Shown here piece by piece: positions 57,914 to 64,000 of a DNA stretch of 64,000 nt; the first letter of the stretch is position 1; every line of letters begins with the position of its first letter. Position numbers and translations under genes: made by a program. The notes beneath the pieces were generated by a model. It searched no databases, had not been told where the DNA came from, and saw only the letters and a list, made by a program, of their open reading frames with translations. Origin of the DNA: Opitutales bacterium (lineage in GTDB: Bacteria; Verrucomicrobiota; Verrucomicrobiia; Opitutales; Opitutaceae); assembly GCA_018700525.1 (NCBI GenBank), contig JABITN010000097.1, forward strand, positions 1-64,000. The letters run 5' to 3'.

Positions 57914-59701
57914 TTATTTCGCTGCGTTTTCGTACCAAACAACGTTGGCCGACCAGTGACCAGCGATGAGAAAATCCAAATCACCGTCTCCGTCCATGTC
58001 TTCCGCACGCATATCATAGGAACCCTGATTCACATCGATCACATGCTTGGTGAAACGCGCTTTCCCATCATTCTCGTACCAGGCGACCGTGCCTGTCTCG
58101 AATCGACCGCAAACCGCTCCATCCAGGTCACCATCGCCATCGAGATCTTCAAGGATCAGACTATGAGGACCGACAATTTTCTCATCGATCTCAATCGCCT
58201 CGAAATCCGGACCGCGAAACCAGAGCAAACCTACCCCATGCCCTCGCGATGCAAGGAAATCCGCTTGCCCATCTCCGTCCAAATCGCCCGGCAATATGTT
58301 CGACGCTCCTGGTTGCCGATCCGCCAATAACCGTTTCTCCCACGGACCACGGGCTTCCTTAGGTTGCTTCCAATAAGCAAACCACTGACCTCCCTCAAAG
58401 GCGATGCCGCCTTTCGCGCCTGCGGAAATCTCCGGACGGCCATCGCGATCAACATCGCCCATTCCCATGTAATGCGATCCTCCAGGAGCATCGCCCACAG
58501 CGAAGACATTCCGTGTCCACAAACTTGACTCATCTAAATCGCGTGGCGTCTCCAACCAAACTATCGATTGAGAAACCGTTGTCTTAGGTGAAGTCTGAAA
58601 AGAATTCGCAATCAGGTCCATTCGTCCATCGCCATTCACATCACCCGTAATTAAGCAATGGGTACCGAGTATCTCATCGTCAACGGTCCGGTACACCCAA
58701 GGCTCCCCGGAAAACGGATCATCCGGGCATTCCAACCAAAACACCGTATTGTTGGATCCAACGAAATCACGATCGCCATCCCCGTCCACATCCATAAGGC
58801 AGGAATGGATACACGCCGCCCTTGGCTGATTTCGAGACTGGCCACGCTTGAATTCATGAATCGATTGCGGCTCCCAATTGGGACCGCGCAACAATACGAC
58901 TTTGCCTTCATATGAAGCAATCGCGTCGCGGTAACCATCCCCATCGAAATCATCCGAGACAACAGAGTTGATAAAACCCTTCACTGAATCGACAATCGTC
59001 CGCTTCTTCCAGTTTTCATTCGATGCCTTCAGAGGCAACGCTTCCCAAAGGCGGACATTATCGTAAGCCAACGAACCTTCCTTTCCCCGAGCTTTCAAAT
59101 TCCCCCAAGCTTTAGGCACGTCCAAACGAGCGTTTTTCATGACAAGCGTTGGACCGTCTTTGATCTGAGCCACGACCTCATCGCCTTGCGTTTCAAGCAT
59201 TACAGTGAACCACTCATCCCGTTTCGGTTTCCAATCGGAAAGGTCCAACATCTGATCCTTATCGCCTTTCAGCTGAGAATTTCGGTCCTTCTGCAAAGCA
59301 GTCCCGGATTCCGTCCCAACGATCATCCTAAAGATATGCCCTGTAGTCTCAGCAGTCGTACCTTCATTGAATCCGATATGCGCCGCGTTCAGTTTTCCAG
59401 ATATCTTTATCGACATTTCCAGGATACATTCGCGAGCCGGTACAACCAACTTCATACTCGGGGTCGCTCCCGTGTGATTGTCGCGACTCGCTTGAAATTC
59501 CTTTGTCGAAGGAACTCCCTTATACACCCCACCCTCAACCTGCCACCGAGTACCATGCAATGCCTTCCACTCAGGTCTCGGCTCCGGGGTCTCAAAGCGA
59601 TCTTCGAACAGCAAAGCGCCCTTTCGAGAAATTAATGGTTCCAATGCTAAAGAGCTTGGAATTAGCCACAAAACTAAAAGCCAGAATAATAGAATTTTCA
59701 T
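57914..59701 (-). CDS. Secreted protein with N-terminal LamG/DUF1080-like domain and C-terminal FG-GAP/VCBS repeats
   Basis: Repeated DxDGDGxxD (DVNGDGRMDLIA, DLDGDGQADFLAS, DLDGDGDLDGAV, DMDGDGDLDFLIA). Confidence 0.88.
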   Translation of the reverse strand: MKILLFWLLVLWLIPSSLALEPLISRKGALLFEDRFETPEPRPEWKALHGTRWQVEGGVYKGVPSTKEFQASRDNHTGATPSMKLVVPARECILEMSIKISGKLNAAHIGFNEGTTAETTGHIFRMIVGTESGTALQKDRNSQLKGDKDQMLDLSDWKPKRDEWFTVMLETQGDEVVAQIKDGPTLVMKNARLDVPKAWGNLKARGKEGSLAYDNVRLWEALPLKASNENWKKRTIVDSVKGFINSVVSDDFDGDGYRDAIASYEGKVVLLRGPNWEPQSIHEFKRGQSRNQPRAACIHSCLMDVDGDGDRDFVGSNNTVFWLECPDDPFSGEPWVYRTVDDEILGTHCLITGDVNGDGRMDLIANSFQTSPKTTVSQSIVWLETPRDLDESSLWTRNVFAVGDAPGGSHYMGMGDVDRDGRPEISAGAKGGIAFEGGQWFAYWKQPKEARGPWEKRLLADRQPGASNILPGDLDGDGQADFLASRGHGVGLLWFRGPDFEAIEIDEKIVGPHSLILEDLDGDGDLDGAVCGRFETGTVAWYENDGKARFTKHVIDVNQGSYDMRAEDMDGDGDLDFLIAGHWSANVVWYENAAK

Positions 59702-59712
59702 ACAACTTCTAA

Positions 59713-62268
59713 CTACTTCCTAAAGATTTCGCTCGTCGCGACCAACTCAACTAAATCTCTCAAGCCGTAACCGCGATCAGCCAATTCTTCTGTCAAGGCG
59801 TTGACAGCAGGTCTATCGCCAAATCCGAGTTCGCGACCCAATGAATACGTGAGTATTTTTTCCACAAGGCACCGAGCGAACTGATCCTTTCTCTCGAGAA
59901 GCAAATCCTTCAAATCGTCGATACCCTCAAACGTTTCACCGCCAACCAATTTTCCCGATGTATCGATTTTTCGAAAGGCCTTCCCTGCATCATTCTTGTA
60001 ATTTCGACGCAGATTTCCGATTGGGTCAAAACCCTCTAATGCAAAACCGATCGGATCAATCTTCCGATGACACTCAGCGCAGGTCTCAACCTTTCGATGC
60101 TTCGCCAATTGCTCTCGTATGGTCGTCGCGCCACGAACATCCGGTTCCAATGGTTCAACGTCAACTGGAGGTGGCGGAGGAGGCGTACCGAGAATATTCT
60201 CCAGCACCCAAATACCTCTTACGACCGGCGAAGTCTCAACCCCATTGGATGTCGTGGTCAAAATGCTAGCCTGCCCCAAAACGCCTCCACGAGGCGAATC
60301 CTTAGGCAAATCAACACGTCTAAACTCATCCGTACTCACACCTTCAATACCGTACAAGTCGGCCATATAACGATTGAGATAAGCGAAATCGGAATCGATA
60401 AACGAATCGATGCTTCGATTATTCTTCAAGATGTCCTCGAAGAAGAGCCTCGTTTCTTCCTTCATCAAAGATTTCAACTGACGATCATGGTACACTTTGA
60501 ATTTCTTCGAATCCGGAGGCATAGAGCCTAGATCATTCAAATGCAGCCAACTATCCGTGAAGCGATCGACAAAAGCCCGCGCCTTCGGATCTTCAAGCAT
60601 CCGCAAAGTCTGATCGCGCAATTCATTCTCCTGAGTTAGTAAGCCTCGCTCCGCCGCCTCGAACAGATGGTCGTCAGGCATAGAGCTCCACAAGAAGTAG
60701 GATAAACGTGACGCAATCGCGTATTGCTTTAATTTAGCCAACTCCACTTCGCTGCCGATAGCCGACTCGTCCAACGGCGCTTCGGCGTAAAGAAAATTGG
60801 GCGAGCTGAGAATAGCTTTTAACGTAGTCTTAATCGCCACTTCCGCACTCTCTCCCATTGCTAGGCGATTTTGATAAAAGCGGAAATAGCGTTCAACTTC
60901 AGTTCCCCGCGCAGGTCGACGAAAGGCCCTGGTCGCAAATCCCTCCACAAGAGAATTCACGTCGACTTGATCAGCCTTTTTCGATGCCTTCCCGATAATA
61001 GTCTGATGACTTAATACCGGCCAAGCTGCAGCTTCTGGTCCTTCAATCGAATAATCGTAAAGTCGAATACGGGGACCCGCATAAACATCCGAAAAATAGA
61101 TTTCTTGATTTTCCGAAGGCTTCGCGGCAACGCCGTCTCGCCAATTGCTCGGCATTACGTCGAGGTGGTACTTCTGGGCAATTTTCGAAAGTACTCCCTT
61201 TATCGGCTGAGGGCCATTGGCGTATCGAATAATCGGCACGAACCCTTTATCCATCCAAGCACGAACCTCGTAGACTTCCACATCGTCATCCTCAAGCGGA
61301 ATTGTCGCTACGATGCGATCCGATGCATTGTAGCGGCGCCCAGGGTATCCGACAGCTGGATCCGTAACCATTACTTCCATTTTGATGGGCTCTTCTGGGT
61401 CGACTCCTAGAAGATCAGTGTCGTACGGGTGCACTCGACCGACACCCGCTGCACGAATCCGAATCATATAAAACCCATCCGCGGGCACACCAGAAAATCG
61501 ATCGGCATAGACACGATACGATTTCGTATCGCCATGTCCGACGTCGAGATACCTTCCATCTACATTGATCTCAAACCAAACCTGCGGCCTGAAGTGAAAA
61601 GTCCGATCGGTCAGGTCATCCGGCGTAAACAGTTCACGGATACCGCTTGGTTGAGCTCCGAAATCAATCGCCTTTTCAATCGTTGCCGAAGCCGCTTCAA
61701 GATAACGCTCCAGAAGATAGTCCGATAAAACCAATTCGCTGCCGATATTCTCGAAACCTTCAAAACGTTCATCCGGTGGAAAGCTTTGAGTGGGGTCAAA
61801 GGATTGAATATTCAATCCGCAAAGGTCGCGGATCGTGTTTAGGTATTCATGACGATTGAGTCGTCGCAGACCAGCGGATTCAGACGACCCATGCAGTTCA
61901 TACGCCAATTCCAACTCGCCCGAAATCCAATCGACAATCTCAAGCGTATCCTCGACCGGCGGTCTTGGTTCATCCTCGGGAGGCATATCGCCCAGATTAA
62001 TCATATCGAGAATTTCCTGCCAATCGTAAGCAGTGTTCTCATCTGAAAAATCGATACCTAAACCATCGAAACGCCTATCGCCTTTCTGCTTCTTCTCACC
62101 ATGGCATTCAACGCAATGCTCCTTGATAAAAAGCTGCGAATCAACTGATACAGAAAAGTCCTTAGCAAAACCGAAACTGCCAAACACGAACACAGAGGTC
62201 CCTGCAGCCAGATATAATCGCAACAAACGTCGCTCCGCGCTTCCTCCCGCTATTAAATCACTCTCCAT
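59713..62268 (-). CDS. DUF1592/DUF1588/DUF1587/DUF1585/DUF1595 multi-domain protein with N-terminal c-type heme motif
   Basis: EHCVECHGEKKQKGDRRFDGL, LRRLNRHEYLNTIRDLCGL, RGGVLGQASILTTTSNGVETSPVVRGIWVLENILGTPPPPPP, CAECHRKIDPIGFALEGFDPIG. Confidence 0.92.
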   Translation of the reverse strand: MESDLIAGGSAERRLLRLYLAAGTSVFVFGSFGFAKDFSVSVDSQLFIKEHCVECHGEKKQKGDRRFDGLGIDFSDENTAYDWQEILDMINLGDMPPEDEPRPPVEDTLEIVDWISGELELAYELHGSSESAGLRRLNRHEYLNTIRDLCGLNIQSFDPTQSFPPDERFEGFENIGSELVLSDYLLERYLEAASATIEKAIDFGAQPSGIRELFTPDDLTDRTFHFRPQVWFEINVDGRYLDVGHGDTKSYRVYADRFSGVPADGFYMIRIRAAGVGRVHPYDTDLLGVDPEEPIKMEVMVTDPAVGYPGRRYNASDRIVATIPLEDDDVEVYEVRAWMDKGFVPIIRYANGPQPIKGVLSKIAQKYHLDVMPSNWRDGVAAKPSENQEIYFSDVYAGPRIRLYDYSIEGPEAAAWPVLSHQTIIGKASKKADQVDVNSLVEGFATRAFRRPARGTEVERYFRFYQNRLAMGESAEVAIKTTLKAILSSPNFLYAEAPLDESAIGSEVELAKLKQYAIASRLSYFLWSSMPDDHLFEAAERGLLTQENELRDQTLRMLEDPKARAFVDRFTDSWLHLNDLGSMPPDSKKFKVYHDRQLKSLMKEETRLFFEDILKNNRSIDSFIDSDFAYLNRYMADLYGIEGVSTDEFRRVDLPKDSPRGGVLGQASILTTTSNGVETSPVVRGIWVLENILGTPPPPPPVDVEPLEPDVRGATTIREQLAKHRKVETCAECHRKIDPIGFALEGFDPIGNLRRNYKNDAGKAFRKIDTSGKLVGGETFEGIDDLKDLLLERKDQFARCLVEKILTYSLGRELGFGDRPAVNALTEELADRGYGLRDLVELVATSEIFRK

Positions 62269-62269
62269 T

Positions 62270-63553
62270 TCAGACTAACCCTTCGAGCGTTCCTGTACTC
62301 GTTCCGAACTCATCAATTTCCAACCCAAAACGTTGCAACATGGATACATACAGGTTGCAGGCCGGCGTTTGCCGATTTCCTTTTTTAGGATAGTCCTTGT
62401 GCTCCCCGTGCCGAAATCCCCCGCCTGCCAAAATCAACGGCAGGTCTCGATTCGAATGCGAACTCGCATTTCCCATTCCACTGCCCGCCAGCACCATCGT
62501 GTTTTCCAATAGCGATGAACCATCCAATGACTGAGCGTTTTTCAAATTCTCGATAAAACGAGCGAATTCTCGCATGTGAAACGACTCGATAATCGAAAGC
62601 TGTTTCAATCGCTCTGCATCATGCCCGTGATGCGTCAAAAAGTGGTAACCCTGACTCACTCCCGGCAAACCCGAATCGCCATTCCAACCATCGATTCCAC
62701 AACTAATTACGCGTGTCGAGTCAGTCTGCAACGCGAGCTTCATCAATTCGTAGAAAACCGGAACTTCCTCATAGAAATTGTCCGGCATCGACTGCGGAAG
62801 ACGGTAATCGACTTTGGGCTTTGGTGTTCGCAGCCAAGATGCCGACTGAATCAATCGATCCTCTACCTCGCGAATCGAAGTGAAATACTCGTCGAGTTTA
62901 TCCAGATCATTTCGGCTGATTCGTTTTTTCAATGCCGCCGCATCTTCATGCACGACATCCAGGATGCTCTTGTTCAGCTTATACGATTCCGACATGCGCC
63001 GACGCTTAGATTCCGAAGTCTCCAAAAATAAAGCGTCGAACAGCGTTTGCAAGCGCGTCACTGGAGGAATCGCCACCCCGTTACGCGTCCATGAAAGCCC
63101 ACCTCCGCCGATTCCAATCTGCATCGATCCATAACGCGTCTCTACCCCCGAAAACTCCGCCGCTTTCTGGTCCATCGTAATATTGCGCTCAGGCATCGCC
63201 TTCGACCCATCCGCCATGATGCCAGACAGGAACGTATGGACTGCCTCATGCCCACCTTTGATGCCGGGATGATCGAGATGAGAAAACACAGTGATCTCAT
63301 CCCGCATCCTGGATAACGGCTTCAGTAATTTCGGCAGCTCGTAATCCCTACCCGTTTCCTTCGGGAAGAAATCAACCGGATAAAGCCCGTAGTTCAATCC
63401 AATGCAAACCATCCGCATCGGCTCCTTCGCTTTGCCCACAGCAGCCAACAATTGCGAAGGTTTCGCGACTGATTCCAAAAAGGGCAAAGCGATCGACGCT
63501 CCGCAACCCCGCAAAAACGCACGACGATCAATGTATTCAAAATTTCGCTTCAT
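62270..63553 (-). CDS. DUF1552-family protein with Tat signal
   Basis: IDRRAFLRGCGASIALPFLES; SHLDHPGIKGGHEAVHTFLSGI; MVLAGSGMGNASSHSNRDLPLILAGGGF. Confidence 0.9.
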   Translation of the reverse strand: MKRNFEYIDRRAFLRGCGASIALPFLESVAKPSQLLAAVGKAKEPMRMVCIGLNYGLYPVDFFPKETGRDYELPKLLKPLSRMRDEITVFSHLDHPGIKGGHEAVHTFLSGIMADGSKAMPERNITMDQKAAEFSGVETRYGSMQIGIGGGGLSWTRNGVAIPPVTRLQTLFDALFLETSESKRRRMSESYKLNKSILDVVHEDAAALKKRISRNDLDKLDEYFTSIREVEDRLIQSASWLRTPKPKVDYRLPQSMPDNFYEEVPVFYELMKLALQTDSTRVISCGIDGWNGDSGLPGVSQGYHFLTHHGHDAERLKQLSIIESFHMREFARFIENLKNAQSLDGSSLLENTMVLAGSGMGNASSHSNRDLPLILAGGGFRHGEHKDYPKKGNRQTPACNLYVSMLQRFGLEIDEFGTSTGTLEGLV

Positions 63554-63623
63554 TGATATAGATCTTCCTTTTTATTCGCGTCGCAGACACGAAGCAGCAG
63601 CACGGAGAGCTGCTATTCTTCAC

Positions 63624-64000
63624 TTACTTAGGCAACCGATCAGATTTTTTACTCCATGAAATCGTCCGATCGTAGTAATCGCCATAAGGTTCATAATTAT
63701 TGTAGTCTACTGCGTCATTCCGCCAAGAGCGAACTGCCTTATCGTATTCGCCCCTCAATTCCTTCAGCACTTCCGGGTGCTGATTCTTAACAGCTCTATT
63801 CACCAACTCCATTCGATCTTCCGCCAAATGGTACATTTCTTCCGTAGGCTTCATTCCATCACCTCCATAAGGCCAATAGATGTATTTCCAATCCTTGGTT
63901 ACCACTGAGAGACTCTGAGCGGAAATCGGACCCCAAGCATTAATAAGCGTCAACGACTCGTGAATTTCGGAACGAGGATCGTCATAAAGAGGCACTAGGC
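63624..64000 (-). CDS. Sulfatase C-terminal fragment (runs off window end)
   Basis: AQSLSVVTKDWKYIYWPYGGDGMKPTEEMYHLAEDRMELVNRA typical sulfatase C-terminus. Confidence 0.75.
   Translation of the reverse strand, partial: LVPLYDDPRSEIHESLTLINAWGPISAQSLSVVTKDWKYIYWPYGGDGMKPTEEMYHLAEDRMELVNRAVKNQHPEVLKELRGEYDKAVRSWRNDAVDYNNYEPYGDYYDRTISWSKKSDRLPK

Noticed and set aside
59958-60531. Plus-strand ORFs of 103 and 154 aa
   Set aside because: Antisense to the DUF1592-type gene; basic, Arg/Ser-rich shadow translations

Overview
The window looks like an accessory carbohydrate/small-molecule catabolism region of a Verrucomicrobia (Opitutales-like) chromosome; this lineage is inferred from protein style only (the 'ELSPFEV' TonB receptor plug start, DUF1592/DUF1552 pairs, GxGYxYP, many Gfo/Idh/MocA proteins and sugar isomerases). 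Positions ~1-43.5 kb carry catabolic genes: amidohydrolases, aminotransferase-V/RidA, oxidoreductases, heparinase II/III proteins, glycosidases, a TonB-dependent receptor, two SSS symporters, and LacI and AraC regulators. Positions ~43.8-55.7 kb are more housekeeping-like: RRM protein, a kinase-phosphatase fusion, LMW-PTP, ExoD, SCO, CtaA/CtaB and SLC13. Positions ~56-64 kb carry sulfatases, an FG-GAP protein and a DUF1592/DUF1552 pair. Main second-look items: (1) a recurring TTTACCGTAAA-like operator motif in front of many catabolic genes, with one perfect 21-bp palindrome near a LacI-family gene; (2) a fused small-molecule kinase + inositol-monophosphatase/CysQ-like phosphatase with both active-site signatures intact; (3) a putatively exported PLP enzyme + exported RidA pair; (4) a tandem ferritin-like diiron protein beside a PhyH dioxygenase; (5) three decaying genes (three in-frame stops; two frameshifts; truncated AraC); (6) several families of intergenic hairpin repeats concentrated between convergent genes. 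No tRNA, rRNA, CRISPR array or transposase was recognised. Everything was read by eye, with no database search.
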